Notes: generated by a model from the sequence alone, not told the origin. DNA of 64,000 bases from Drechmeria coniospora (GCF_001625195.1 NC_054391.1:4103157-4167156); one strand, 5' to 3'. Positions 32,406 through 44,676 are shown, numbered from the stretch's first letter. Program-made: numbers and translations.

Positions 32406-34684
32406 CACCTGGATGACAAAGCGACCTTTCCGTCGCCAAAGACACGCTGTGTCACCGGATTCAAAATGCATGTACAGAGTATGCATCTCCGAGAACGGCC
32501 TCAGAACTGGCTGATCGTTTGCTCTACAAGTCGACTGTACAGACAGAGTGCGCATGCTGTACTCCAGTACGCCCGAGAACTCCGTTCGTCGCGTGTAGTT
32601 GTACGTGGGCCGTTAAGCTCTGATGGGCGACCGGGAAACATCCTTTGGCATGAATTGCGAGTATTCCATGCACGTGTCAAGGTCTGAGAGTACTAATGGA
32701 TACATCAAGTTATAAACGATGCGAAGCTGTTCATCATGGCGCTGGGAGGAGCTACAGTACACGATTCACCCTTGCAGCCGTCCCACGCTCCACCTTGCTC
32801 ACTTGCTGCTGCCATGGGACCTGAGGTAAGCATGTATTATTAATTACCTTCCCGATGCAAGTATGGTGATGATGCATGGTGTCGAAATAGCACCTACCTA
32901 CGTACCGTCTTCGTGCCCACGCAGGTGGTGACCTACTGGTGGCGGCCTACAGGTGGTGGCGAGGCACACCTAGTTCGTGCTGGCCATGGGCGTGAAATGA
33001 CTCCTCGGGACGCTTGAGCCTGACAGGCTGTCCCGTCGGCGCGTCTCATCTCGAGATGCGAGTGCGGAAGAAACAGGCGGCTGCGACATCGGCTGCGAGC
33101 CCGACGCTCGTTCGGAAACATGATCTGACAACTCACGCCTCGTCCACAGGTAGGAGTTGGCTTGATGCACATTTAGGAGGCACCGGCATTAGCGAGCTGC
33201 AGGCCAAAGCAGGACGGAAGGCATCACGCAGCCCGCGCAGGGGCCGCGACGTGCTTTTGGGCCAGAAATGGGAACGAGGTTGGAAAAATTTTCTCCACGC
33301 CGCTCCGAGGTGACTCCCGACTCGTGGCCAGTCGGCGGATCATCAACAGAGGTTGGATCTGACTGGACGATCAACTGGACAAGGGGAGCATGGACCTGCC
33401 GTCTCGTACGGATACCTGTACGCGCATTGCTGAAAATAACTCGCATGTCCACGGACTCTTCCACGTACTGCAGGCCCAAGCCTCCTCCTCGCAGCCGGTG
33501 AATGAGGGGATTCGGGAGCGGCGGGCGAGAGCATGAGGGGAGGGGAGCATTGATGCCCAACCTGTTTAGTCGAGTCGAAGATAAAACTGGAGCAGGGAAC
33601 GAGAGACGGGGACGGAGATCCTGTGACAGGCCAACCCCTGGACCCTGCTGGCTCGCGGCCGCGTCCCGTCCCACAGGCTACAGCCCGTACGGCGGAGGCC
33701 GCTGCAGCCCACAAAGCGAGCGAGCGAATTGCTCTACCCCGGCTGGTGATGACGGAGGCGAATGGCGCGGCGGCGGCCTGTGATTAGCCAGCCGTTCACC
33801 AGATAGGTAGGTACTCGTGCTCGAACCGTTGGCAGGTGTAATAGGAGGCAACCGGGATGTCTTTCGTTACAAGCCTAACACGGCACGAGTGGCGGAGGGG
33901 GCGCCCAGAGTCGCTTCACCGTCAGGGTACTGTGACGGCGGATGCCAGTCGTTTGGGCGAGACGAGGAGGCCATGAATCGTGAAGCGATGGGCGCCATCT
34001 GTCTGTAGTAGCAGGTAAGAAACATGGCGATGTACCAGTACGGAGTAGATACCTAGTAGTTACTACTACATACGCCTACATGAAGGTTCTCAGTACAATC
34101 ATACAGTACGGAGTAGGGAGCAATAAAAGACGGAAGGCGGCGCCCAAAGGACGAGTTGCCGCTTCCACCCCCGCTGGCTCAACACCTGACCTTGCTTCTC
34201 TCATCTCGCCGCATGTTGCCTTGACATCAACAAGGCACGCTTCCCTTTGCATTGCTCCTCTTGCGTCCAAGACGCGGCTACCACTGCACATGCGCATGCC
34301 CCCATTCGTGGCATCTGGCACGGTCAGCATATCCAGGCGCGGACTCGGCCGGAGCTGGAGCAGGCCGTTGGCATAAGCCGCCGTACGCCCCTCATCATCG
34401 ACGAGCCTACCCAAACCAACCTGCTGAAGCAGCGGTCTTCATTGTCGTTGCGAGAGAAAGGCGACACCAAGTACGGAATACGTCTCCTACTCATACACGA
34501 CTCTTTTTCGGTCAAGGCACAAGCCGTGACTGGTTCCTGCTGCCATCGCCCCTGCTGCAGGACGACGAACGGCGCACGCAAGTCAGCCGGCTACCCGGCC
34601 ACGCTCGACCAGTGGCTGTCCGATCTCTGACGAACCCCAGGCTACGACTGCATAGTACCATCCACCAGACCTGCAGCCTCCATT

Positions 34685-34780
34685 CGTCTCCTTCTCCTCC
34701 TCCTTCTCCTCCTCCTCCTCCTCCTCCTCCTCCTCCTTCTCCTCCTCCCCCTCCTCCCCCTTCAACTCCTCCTCTCCTCC
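34685..34780. repeat. CTCCTC-rich pyrimidine tract
   Basis: About 95 bp of almost pure C/T (CTCCTCCTC units). It lies about 800 bp upstream of the acidic protein gene. It opens spurious Pro/Ser or Glu frames on either strand. Confidence 0.85.
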
Positions 34781-35084
34781 TCTTCTTCCCTTCCGACCCG
34801 GACCCAGGTGCTTGCTGCCACCGTACACTGAACCAAAGCGGGAGAATTCAAAGTCATCAACTCTTGGATTGTACCATCCATCGCCAAAGACAGCGCTAGC
34901 TTTGAGAGATACCTGTGCCTAGGCGACGACGGTTATCACAAGCACCAGGAAAGGCGAAGATTCCGAGTACTATCATGACCCCCAACGCTAGTCGCATATT
35001 CTCTTCTCCGTGCTGGAGGTTTCTCCTCTGGGTCCTCACTCCCTGACGCTCTTCGGCCGTTTCATCTCACCTCACCTCGCTTCG

Positions 35085-35165
35085 CTTCGTCTCGCCTCGC
35101 CTCGCCTCGCCTCCCCCTTTGCCTCTCTCCGCTCCCCTCTCCGCTCCCCTCTACTCTTCTCTCTC
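35085..35165. repeat. CGCCT/CTCTCC tract in a probable promoter or leader
   Basis: Repeated TCGCCTCGCCTCGCC units run into CTCCGCTCCCCTC units, about 420 bp upstream of the start of the next gene. CT-rich leaders are common in fungal promoters, but no transcription start can be fixed here. Confidence 0.75.
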
Positions 35166-35588
35166 CTGCCCGCTCCACCCCCCGCTCTTCATCTCGTCTC
35201 GAAAAAGCAAAGGGACTGTCGCCGTGCGGCCTCGTACCTCGTCAGCATAGTACAAGCTTGCAGGAGCGACTCTTTCAAGCAAACTTGCTGGGCCGTGCTT
35301 GCCATCGGGCGATTCCAACTGGATCGCTCGCACCACGACGGCACTATTACTTTACCTGCTCTTAGGCCCCATCAATCTGGGCTTGTTCAACACGCGGCCG
35401 ACGCCTTCCACTTCTCGCTCCCTGAAACGACCACCATCTTTGCGGCTTGGAGAGCCAGGCCGGGCGTCGGTTAAGGACACCTAGCTTCTTGCCGCACTCT
35501 CCGTACCAGTCCAGGCGAGGCGCGTTTCTCTCTTTAGAGAGTCACCAGCCACTGGGGCCATCACGTTGTGCCTACCTGATCACCCGCC

Positions 35589-36716
35589 ATGGCCGATATG
35601 AAGGGTGCCAAAGGGTGGCGCGGTCCATCGACACCAACACTGAGTCCATCCTGGGGCCAAGCAGCCAGGAGCATGACGGATCCATCTTCGCCACCCGAGA
35701 CACCCACGTCGGAAGGCCGGAAAAAGGGGCTTCGACGGGACCCCTTTCTTCGATACGCTCGTCCATTGTCCCGGGACCCCAACATCAGACCTGTGGGCCA
35801 CGGTCACCAATTTAGCTACCAGCCAAGGGTCGCTGTGGAGAAGTTGAGCCCCATGTCCTCTTCCGGGGATGAGGAGGAGGAGGAGGAGGAGGAGGAGGAG
35901 GAGGAGGAGGAGGAGGAGGAAAGTATAGGCGCTCCCAGCTTGCTCGATGCACCCGCGCTCGGCCCTACCAATGTCGACGCCAAAGAAGAGTCTAGCAACG
36001 AGGGAGACGCCGACGCCGACTCCGACTCCGACTCGAATGATGGTGTTGGTGGTGGCCGCGGTGGCCCGCCTACAGCAACGCGGCTCCCACAGCCCGATTC
36101 CACGACGGCATCAGACACCGAAGGCTCCGTGGGCATTTCCACGACTTTCACGGCCTTTGAGTGCCATTTCATCATCGAAGAAATCGACCCGATGGACAGC
36201 GACTGCGAGGGTCTTGAGGTGCTTCTCCCGACGGAGATTGAGTCGACGCGTAGCCGGTCTCGGTCTCGCCACAAGGAGCTCGACCGCGGCATGATGCAGG
36301 ACCTCCGGAACCTCAACTGCAGCAACGAGACGACGGACAACGAGACGGGCAGCGGCAGGAGCCCCGGTTACGGATACGACGACGACGAAGAGGCCTTTTA
36401 CCGGCGTCAGCAGGAACTGAAACGGCTCCGGCGCCTGAGCATGTCGAGCAGCTTCGGCAAGCGTACCCACAGCGAGCTGAGCGACTCGGACAACGAGGAC
36501 GCCGGAGGCCTCGACGTCAACGACGTCGGCTCGAGCGCGCGACACATGCGGAAGAGGCTGCACCGCGGTAGCCTGCTGTTCCAGGACCCGCCAGAGCCGC
36601 GCATCGACGAGCTTGACGAACCCGACTCGAGCGAGGACGAGTTTGCGACGGAGAACTCGCTGGCGAGGGAGCTTCCATACTACGCGATGGAGATTATCGA
36701 GGTGCAATCGGTCTAG
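35589..36716 (+). CDS. Hypothetical acidic, disordered protein
   Basis: A single uninterrupted frame of 375 aa starts MADMKGAKGWRG and ends EIIEVQSV. I recognise no named domain. Visible features: a basic N-terminal segment with RYARPLSRDPNIRPVGHGHQ; a run of about 17 glutamates (35871-35921); a Ser/Asp-rich acidic stretch (DADSDSDSND); a folded-looking core ECHFIIEEIDPMDSDCEGL; an Arg-Ser patch STRSRSRSRHKE; and a helical KRLRRLSMSSSFGKR segment with possible kinase sites. Codon use and GC match neighbouring genes. The Arg-rich and acidic blocks suggest a nuclear or regulatory protein, but that is speculation. The ATG has good context and is the first in frame. Confidence 0.82.
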   Translation: MADMKGAKGWRGPSTPTLSPSWGQAARSMTDPSSPPETPTSEGRKKGLRRDPFLRYARPLSRDPNIRPVGHGHQFSYQPRVAVEKLSPMSSSGDEEEEEEEEEEEEEEEEESIGAPSLLDAPALGPTNVDAKEESSNEGDADADSDSDSNDGVGGGRGGPPTATRLPQPDSTTASDTEGSVGISTTFTAFECHFIIEEIDPMDSDCEGLEVLLPTEIESTRSRSRSRHKELDRGMMQDLRNLNCSNETTDNETGSGRSPGYGYDDDEEAFYRRQQELKRLRRLSMSSSFGKRTHSELSDSDNEDAGGLDVNDVGSSARHMRKRLHRGSLLFQDPPEPRIDELDEPDSSEDEFATENSLARELPYYAMEIIEVQSV

Positions 36717-38612
36717 GTGACGAACGACGACGGGCTGTCGACGACGAGGGCGAAATGCGGTCGAGGTGGGAGCATGGCATGAGCGAGCATGCGAGCACCC
36801 TGGACGAGGTGCCGATGCCCGTCTTCCCGTCTCCCCCGGCTCGACGGATGAAGAAAGGTGCTTGACCGACGGGGAGGGGCACCGTGGATGTGACAGCGTA
36901 ACTGGCATGGACGCACCGACGGCCGACGCGAGACTTGCAAAGGACTCGGAGCGTCGTGGCAGCGATCACGATGGGGTCTGCTTTGGCGACGAGAGAAGCT
37001 GGGGTAGGAGCCAACGGAACGGATGGATGCGTCGCCGCTCTCTTGCTCCCGGCCCTCGCCCCCTTGCATGTGCACAGCCCAAAATGGATTGCGACGCCGG
37101 CTCGCCTGATTGCACACGTACGGTACGAAGCGTTGACCGCCTGTTTGCGCCGCATAGTCCCTCTTGCAAGATTTTTGAAAAGCCATGTGCCGCGGGGAGC
37201 ACTTTCAGCAAATCCGACGTGAGGAAGGACGGAATCCAAGAGCAGCGCCTGCCGACCCCGAGCATCTCGCCGGGGCAAGGACGGGGATGCCTTGGTCCAG
37301 CGCGTGAATGATGCCCTTTTGCCATTAGACGTGGTGAAGCATGTTGGGCAAATACGCGCTGAATGAGTCTACCGGCCGTTCTTGCACCGATAGCAAGATG
37401 GATGGCATGACCACTTGTACTCTGTCGTGGCATCATGGGGACTTGATCAAGCTACAGGTGCACCGCTGCAGCACGTTTATTACATGCAACCGCCGCGAAT
37501 ATACTTTTGCACTTGCGAGGACTTGGAAAGTACGAGTTGACCGTACCGGATGGTGCATTTGATACTGTTCATACATGTACGGAGCACATGCAACGACTGG
37601 TATTATAGTTTTATTACTTGCAATTACTTGTACAGTGCGTGCGAGTTTGAATACTTGTACAAGCACGATCCGATTTGTACCGAGGTGCGGGACTGTTCCA
37701 CCCGCGCCTTCGCCGGCTCAGTGGTGGTGGGGTGACGGAAGGATTTACCGGCGGAAGCCGACCGTCGGCGGGTAACGGGTTACGGGTCATGGTTCCATGG
37801 CCCGTGGCAGTGGCAGCTGCAGGGCGAGGTAGCATTTTGCTTACCGACTTTCGACGCGGGACACCCACTTGAGACAACCGTCGGACAGCGGTTGGAAGAG
37901 AAGCACCAGCGGAGGGACTGGGAAGGCCGGAGTGGTGGTGTGATGGAAGGGATCCGGCAACGAGGTAGGCTCATCGCATCCTGCTAGCGAGCTGCGTGTT
38001 GGCGATAGGAAGATGGGAGACGCATGCCGTGAATTCATGGTGGAAGGCTCCGGCACAGCACTTGTGGAGGAATGAAGATGCAAGGCATCCACGGATGGAT
38101 GGGATATCTTTATATCACATTGATCAAGTCGCCGACGGCCATGAAGTGACATGTCCGCGCTTGTATTATTTAGGTGCACACCGTAGTCCGCATGGAGGGT
38201 ACGGAGTATTACACCCACCGACATGCTAGGACGAATTGGGCCTGCCGACGGTCTTCCACACATGCATCTACTACAGTACAGTACAGTAGGTAAGTACTAA
38301 CTGTACCCAGCAAGGAATCACAGGTACTTGGTAGGTGCCTCGTCATTCTTCCCAGACGAGGATAGACGAGGAGAATGTCAAGTACATTTACACTTGGAAG
38401 CATACATGTACATTATGCTTGCTTCCTGTGCGGTATATTGTTTGTAAAATCTGTTCTTGCCTCGGATGCCTCACATGTGCGCGGGCGGGCGTCCTTGATC
38501 AACGTTGGCATCGTAAGGGTTGTGCTCTGTTCCATCACCAATTGCTCGTAGCGAGCGCCGACACCCTGCTGGACGGCAGTCTCCGAGCGGGAGTCGGTGC
38601 GAGCGTAAGTAA

Positions 38613-38669
38613 GTACGGAGTACAAGTACGAACACTTGTACGGAGTACTATATACCTAGTACGGAGTAC
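38613..38669. repeat. Cluster of three GTACGGAGTAC words
   Basis: Exact 11-mers lie at 38613-38623, 38638-38648 and 38659-38669, with start-to-start spacings of 25 and 21 bp. The arms are palindromic (GTAC...GTAC), so the reverse complement is GTACTCCGTAC. This is the densest exact cluster in the window. Confidence 0.9.
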
Positions 38670-39637
38670 TTAAGTATTAATAGTTGTACAGCGCATGTCC
38701 TTGTACCGTACCACCAAGAACTTTCAAGTACAGGGGGTAACTGCTACCGGTGGTTCTTGGATGTACAGTAGGTGCACTCCGTACCTACCGAGTACTCAAT
38801 ACTCCGTAATACTGCGTCCCAACGTTCCAGTAATTAATTACCGTACCAAGCACTCCGTCCGATACCAACCCAGCGTATGCAAGTAAGTACATGCCAGTGG
38901 ATGGTGTCGCTAACTGGTCGGCCGACATGGGGAAGCAGGCTGTCACCAGTACCTGTAGGTTCGAGCCAGTAGTGGCCTAGTCATGGCGCAGGTACTTACT
39001 TTTTAGGGGCTGTCGGCACGCAGCTGGTGGTAATGGTGGGGGCTTCTGGCACTCGAAATAGGCGAGGCCTGTCTTTGGCCCTCCGTACTAACTCGCCGCT
39101 CGTCCACCTGCTAACCGGGCCGGAGAGCGGCAGCGCGAACCCTTGTTCGGCTCAATGACGATGCATTCTCGTCCTCGGCCTCGTCCTCGTGAGTGCTTGT
39201 ACGTAATCACTCGCACGAAGCTTCTCCTTTCCCACCGATGACGACGCCGGCTCTCGAGACGGCGATTGGGCGGCCGTTGCGCTCGGAGTTCTCGGCCTTT
39301 TCCATGCAAGCGCCCTTTTGTCGCATCCACCGGTTTCCAAGGGGGGCCGCGAGCCAAGCCTTGCCGTTAAGTGACACTCGCGAGAGAAAATGGTCATAGG
39401 ACCCCCCTCGCCTCGAGCCTTGCGCTCCGATCCCTTGGCACTAGCTTCGCCGTCTGCCTGGACCTGCACTTAGGAGGATAGCTCGTTCCTGGGAATCGGG
39501 GATGCGAGGCCGCGGGCCCAAAAAGTAGCAGCTAGCTTCACGAGAACGGACGAGCGCGCAGGCACAGCTGCGTTTGGGACGTGGTACTTGAAGCTGGGTC
39601 TCTGCCCTCACCTGGCCACTCTCCCCAACCATCTCTC

Positions 39638-39722
39638 TCCTACCCTCTCCTACCCTCTCCTACCTCTCCTACCCTCTCCTACCCTCTCCTACCTCTCCTA
39701 CCCTCTCCTACTCTCTCCTACG
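39638..39722 (+). repeat. CTCCTACC tandem repeat upstream of arginase
   Basis: About 85 bp of 10-11-bp units (CTCTCCTACC with length variants), ending about 210 bp before the arginase start codon. It is pyrimidine-rich on the coding strand, so it may lie in the core promoter or 5' leader, where CT stretches are frequent in fungi. Confidence 0.85.
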
Positions 39723-39930
39723 CCGTCCCGTCCCCGGCCCACCCTCTCCTCCACCGCCCCTCGGGATACGAGTCGTAACTCCTCGTGCTCCCGCTCTCGG
39801 CGTACGAGTGATACGAGCGCCCCCTTCCCTGACCTTCCCTGGCATCATCCCCCACGCCGCATTCCTCCCTCCGGCTCGGATCGCACCCTGAGCAAGGTCG
39901 AGAAGCGCAGCACCGCGCGGCACGAGCACC

Positions 39931-41080
39931 ATGAACAGGAGCACGGTCGAGAGCCGCTTCCTCTCGAAGCCCGAGGAGCTTGGCGTCACCGCCGTCGGCT
40001 TCTCGGGAGGCCAGGTACGCGATCGAGGCCCGCGGCGCCCCCCCCCCCCCGAGTTGAAGGGCCATCGGCTGACGACGGAGGGAATGGACAGCCCAAGGCC
40101 GGCGTCGACGTGGGCCCGGCCGCGCTCATCGAGTCGGGCCTCCTCACGGAAATCAGGGACGAGCTCGGGTACAAGATTGTGGGCGACACGGCCGTCAACC
40201 TCTACAAGGACCTGGTGCCGACCGAGGACCCCGACTACCGCGGCATGAAGAACCCGCTGACGGTGTCGGCCGTCAACCGCCGGCTCGCCGACCAGGTGTA
40301 CAAGCACGCGTCCGAGGGCCGGCTCGCCCTGACGCTGGGCGGCGACCACAGCATCGCCATCGGCACCGTCTCGGGCACGGCGAGGGCCATCCGCGAGCGC
40401 CTGAACCGCGAGATTGCCGTCATCTGGGTCGACGCGCACGCCGACATCAACACGCCCGAGGGCTCCGACAGCGGCAACATTCACGGCATGCCGCTGGCCT
40501 TTGTCACGGGCCTCGCCAAGGACGAGCGGGAGGAGTACTTTGGCTGGCTCCGGGACGATATGCGGCTGAACCTGAGGAAGCTCGTCTACATCGGCCTGCG
40601 CGACGTCGACGCGCACGAGAAGCAGATTTTGCGCGACAACGGCATCAAGGCATTTTCCATGTTTGACGTCGACCGGTACGTTTGGCCCCCCTCACCCCCG
40701 CCCCCCCTCGAGCCCGTCGGTATGAGGGGCGAGAGAATCGACGGGCTGACGGTGACGGCTCGCGTCGCAGCCACGGCATCGGCCGCGTCATGGAGATGGC
40801 GCTCGCTCACATCGGCGCCGACACGCCCATCCACCTGTCCTTTGACGTCGACGCCCTTGACCCCATGTGGGCGCCAAGCACGGGCACGCCGGTCCGCGGC
40901 GGCCTGACGCTCCGCGAGGGCGACTACATCTGCGAGGCGGTGCACCTGACGGGCCAGCTCGTCGCCATCGACCTCGTCGAGGTGAACCCGTCGCTCGCGG
41001 CCACCGAGGCGGGCGCCAACGAGACGGTGCGGGCCGGCTGCTCGCTCGTGCGCTGCGCCCTCGGCGACACCCTGCTGTAG
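39931..41080 (+). CDS. CAR1: Arginase
   Basis: Three exons: 39931-40014, 40092-40675 and 40771-41080, giving 325 aa, the usual arginase length. Binuclear manganese ligands are present: GGDHS near 111, DAHADINTPEGSDSGNIHGM near 141 and SFDVDALDP near 246. The enzyme hydrolyses L-arginine to ornithine and urea, the first step of arginine catabolism in the cytosol. Introns are 77 and 95 nt, GT...AG; intron 1 splits SGGQ from PKAGVDVGP and intron 2 interrupts FDVDRHGIGRV. The first ATG after the CT-rich leader is used; no upstream ATG is seen between the repeat and the start. Confidence 0.97.
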
Positions 41081-42867
41081 ACGGCACGGGCAAAGGAAGC
41101 ATGGTGGGCTCGGCAGCCTCGGCGTACAGGTTGCTTTGCGGGTAGAATAGACACTCCTAGACGTTGGCGACGCACGGATGACTCGTCGGGTGGCGAGGCA
41201 GGTCAATCGATCATGGGCACGCGTTCCGCATTGGCCATTCGCACACGTTCCGGCGACGACCTGGTGATGCCTGCATGCGTGCTGGACGGCTTCTGGACGG
41301 CTTCGCCCTGGATGGGATGCACCGCGGGGATCCGGCCTGTTGGCAGCCAACCGGCTCGACTTGGTTCCTGGCCTGGCCCTTCGCCGCCCCGGCAGCATGG
41401 GTGGGCTATTGCCGCCACGCAGACAGACTGCTGGCACGGCGAGAGGGAAGATGCTTACCTGTATCCGTCCGTACTCGTACTGTGCATGTCCTATGCACCA
41501 TTGTTTAATCGTGCCATCAACTCGGGTCCGTGTGAAAGGACTGGTGCCACGTGCCAGGATTTGCCGATGCAACGCCATGATCGCCTTGAAGCCGCAGTAC
41601 AGTAATTACTGTCCAGTATACATGTACTTACGTAAGCAAGTAAGTATTACGTGCCTGTACGAATAGCACATGCGTCGAGCAGAGTACATTATTAACTTCC
41701 AGCATATGTTTATGCCAATAGCGGTAGTAGGCAATTACACGGTTCGATCACGACGGCGGTTACAAGTAATACCTGCTGCGAGCTAATATCTGCTACGAGC
41801 TCCTGCGTTCTCGCCAGCGCAACAGCAACACCCCCCGCACACAAAGTCTCATGTTTGCAGTACGCTCAAGTGCATATGCTGCGAGTATGCAATTGCAGTA
41901 CGATGCAGTTCTGCTCGAATCCTAGCAGGTATTCATCCGTACCCTGTGGGCGAGCCCTTCGTCCGCCGTCACTTGCGAGCTCATGCGTGCAAAAGTACAT
42001 CCCTTCGGAGTGCATACATCGACGCCCATGCATACACATGAATCATCACACCCGTCATCCTAGCCCGATTGCTGCCTCTATTTCGCAAACCCAAGTGGAC
42101 ATGGCTCATGCCGTTTGCTGAACGTGGTCCGCTCATGCCGCCGCTGCACATCGTGGCATTCTCCTCGCATCGTCGTGGTGGTCGTAGTATTGCTCGACCC
42201 AGCCTTCCGGTCCCGCATGCAATGACGTGCCAGACACGCGCACAGTACGATGGTCAAAATTACGAGCAAGGAATATCATCAATGTGCATGGCGTATGGAT
42301 ACTTGCCATGTTGTGGTATTACCGACCTGCTGATATCGACGACAATCTGAGGTGGCCGGGATTGACGCTGGGAGTGGGGCCTTGGGCACAACCACCAAAA
42401 CCCGAAGCAAAGCTAGCCACCAAGAACTGGTGGTGGCCACAAACACTCTAGTGGAGGGTGCGGATACGCATGGCAAGCGGCTATACTGGTTTATCGAAAC
42501 CTCGCCAACATCTCCCACGAAACGGATATCGCATCCCGTCGCAGCCTATAGCAGCCGTCCCACGCGTCCCACGTGCCAGTTGGCCCGTCAGGCACTGCCG
42601 GGTCGAGGGGCTGGCAATCCTGGACCTCAGGATTCACCCGCCTATTCTAACTTATATCCATTCGACTGCCTCGCACTCTTCCTTCGACCCTGACAGAAGC
42701 CATCTAGAAATATCCGCAAGCCAACGTACCATCGCGCCCCGAAAGCGCCCACCGCCCAATCGCCAACGCCTTCCGATACCTGCACCCTCGACCGACCGAC
42801 GCCGTGGGGGGAAGCCGTCGACCGAAGCAAACGAAGCCTGCAGCCTCTCCGCCGACACGCAGAGCGC
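41081..42867. other. Intergenic, arginase to the membrane protein gene
   Basis: No gene is supported. Composition falls after about 41,580, with GTAC and TTAC words. The last 250 bp before 42868 are GC-rich and look like promoter or 5' leader; a frame there (from 42458) has no conserved motif. Confidence 0.55.
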
Positions 42868-43595
42868 ATGGCCGACTGGGAAAAGATGACGACCGACACA
42901 ACCGATTCGCTGCGGTCCGTCGAGAGCAGCAGCTCGCTCGGCTACAACAGCCAGCTTGTCGTCGACCCCCTGAGGACCTACAAATGGCCGCCGTGGCAGC
43001 TCAACTTTTGGATATTCGCCATGCTTCTCGCCTCGACGAGCATCATGGCCGTCTTTTCCCTCTTCGTCCAGATGCAGTACCGACTGCTCCTGCCGGTGCC
43101 TTGGTAATGACGATGAGCTACCCTCTGTCCACGATTGTCCCGTCGCTGACGAGTCCAAACAGGTACTTTCCCTACTGCATCGTCGTCAGCATCGTCGCCA
43201 TCGCCTTCCTCGTCTGCATCTTCTGCCTCATCGCCCACCGCCGCCTGCTGCCGGCCATTGTCATGAGCGGCGCCTTTGTCCTCTTCGTCCTGTGGATGGT
43301 CGGCCTCGTCGCCGTCTCGATGCAGCTATGGGGTCCCAACGGGTCCGTCCATGGCAACTGCAGCCTGCAGGTCTTCAACCGGAGCCCGACGGGCATGTCG
43401 CAGGATACCTTGGCCTGGATGCAGCAGAAAAACATATGTGAGTGCCTCCCGCCTTTGGCTGCTTCCTCGCCTCCATCGTTGCTGACGCAGAACCCAGGCC
43501 AGTCGTGGTATCTCGTCTTTTTCATGTCGCTCGCCGGCGCCATGTCTCTCGTCTGGGTCATGGTCATGGCCTATCAGGTGTATACGAGCTCGTAG
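42868..43595 (+). CDS. Four-transmembrane membrane protein of unknown function
   Basis: Three exons: 42868-43103, 43163-43437 and 43498-43595, giving 202 aa. The soluble N-terminus (about 45 residues) is followed by four hydrophobic segments: FWIFAMLLASTSIMAVFSLF, CIVVSIVAIAFLVCIFCLIA, LPAIVMSGAFVLFVLWMVGL and, near the C-terminus, WYLVFFMSLAGAMSLVWVMV. A hydrophilic loop between helices 3 and 4 holds two cysteines and an N-glycosylation-like NCS, suggesting a lumenal or extracellular side. Topology resembles MARVEL-type fungal membrane proteins, but no signature was confirmed. Intron 2 (60 nt) is a stop-free multiple of three, so retention would insert 20 residues before helix 4. Confidence 0.82.
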
Positions 43596-43937
43596 GAGGC
43601 AAGCGAGCCGGTGCGCATTCGGCGCCGTGCCATGTCTTGGGAGTCGGCGGGACGGCCGGTGTGCACGACGGAATCTTGCCTCCCGACGTCGCTGGCGCTT
43701 CTGGCCCAAGAATCATGACCGAGAAACGAGGCCAACGGCACAGCGTTTTTTTCTCTCACCCTTTGACATTGCACCTGCACGCAATGCTTCGGGGACGCGC
43801 GCGTTCCATTTCGAATCTAGGATTTCGACTCTTTGAACGGTAGAGGCGGGGGAGGGGATGTCTCGGCGACGAGAGCGAGCGAGCCTCGGATTCTACCGCG
43901 TTTGTATTAGCACGAGTAACGATATTATGGTCATGAA

Positions 43938-43985
43938 TGAATGAGCAATCAATGAACAATCAATGAATCAATCAATCAATGATGC
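43938..43985. repeat. AATC/AATG simple repeat
   Basis: About 48 bp of AATGAATGAGCAATCAATG-like units, mostly AATC and AATG tetramers. It lies in the 3' flank of the membrane protein gene. Confidence 0.8.
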
Positions 43986-44676
43986 AACGAAACAATCCAT
44001 GAATGAGTGCGTCGGCCAATCAATCAATGGGCGGCCTCCCGATGCCAAGGTGACGACGGCCTTGCCCTGGTCGAGACCATGGCCAGCCTTGCGATGTTGC
44101 GACGTGTTGTTGGAACAAGCAGGCGGCACAGCACCAGCACCAGCACCCCCCAAGTCTAGACCTCGAGGCTCGATGATGGCTCGTCCAGACGGCCCAACCA
44201 TCGGATTATCCCCAGCGCCCCGCGGTGGAGCGAGGTACCCACTTGGTGGCGTGCAGAAGGCACAGAGTACGCGATGAGGGGGCTAGCGTGGCGGTGAAGG
44301 CATTGAGGGGCACTGAGGGGCAGTGGCTGGCGCACCCATTTTCAGCTTGCCAGGCCCGATTGACTTTGGTCCCAAGGTAGTCCAGCTCGAACCGGCTCGT
44401 CCACTATAGCCAGAGACCTATAGTGAAGCTACTGTATTGCACATGTGCATTTACTGTACGTTGTAATACTCTGTGTTACTTAAGTACTCTGTACAGTACG
44501 GAGCGCTGCTCAAGTAATAATGGTGGAGCAAGAGGGAAAGAGCAAGTGGTTGCTTGCACGGCACGGCACAGTACAGGTAGAGGGCAAGAGTGCGGAGAAC
44601 AGTACGGAAGACGGTTCTTGGTAGTACTTGATGACTCCCGTTCCAGCACACTTACAGTGCTGTAATTACATGTCCA

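Larger units (their letters stand above)
31731..35588. other. Divergent intergenic region, TAF12 to the acidic protein gene
   Basis: This is the largest gap in the window (3.9 kb), lying between divergent promoters. It holds a duplicated module at 32094-32405, GTACGGAGTA words, a CTCCTC tract at 34685-34780 and a CGCCT tract at 35085-35165. No open frame has conserved motifs. A small spliced gene could be missed here. Confidence 0.5.
36717..39930. other. Intergenic, acidic protein gene to arginase
   Basis: About 3.2 kb without a supportable gene. It includes a cluster of three exact GTACGGAGTAC words (38613-38669), further CTCCGTA words near 38777-38815 and a CTCCTACC repeat (39638-39722) in the arginase leader region. 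The frames at 36,720-37,320 on both strands are GC-rich but have no conserved motifs. Confidence 0.55.
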
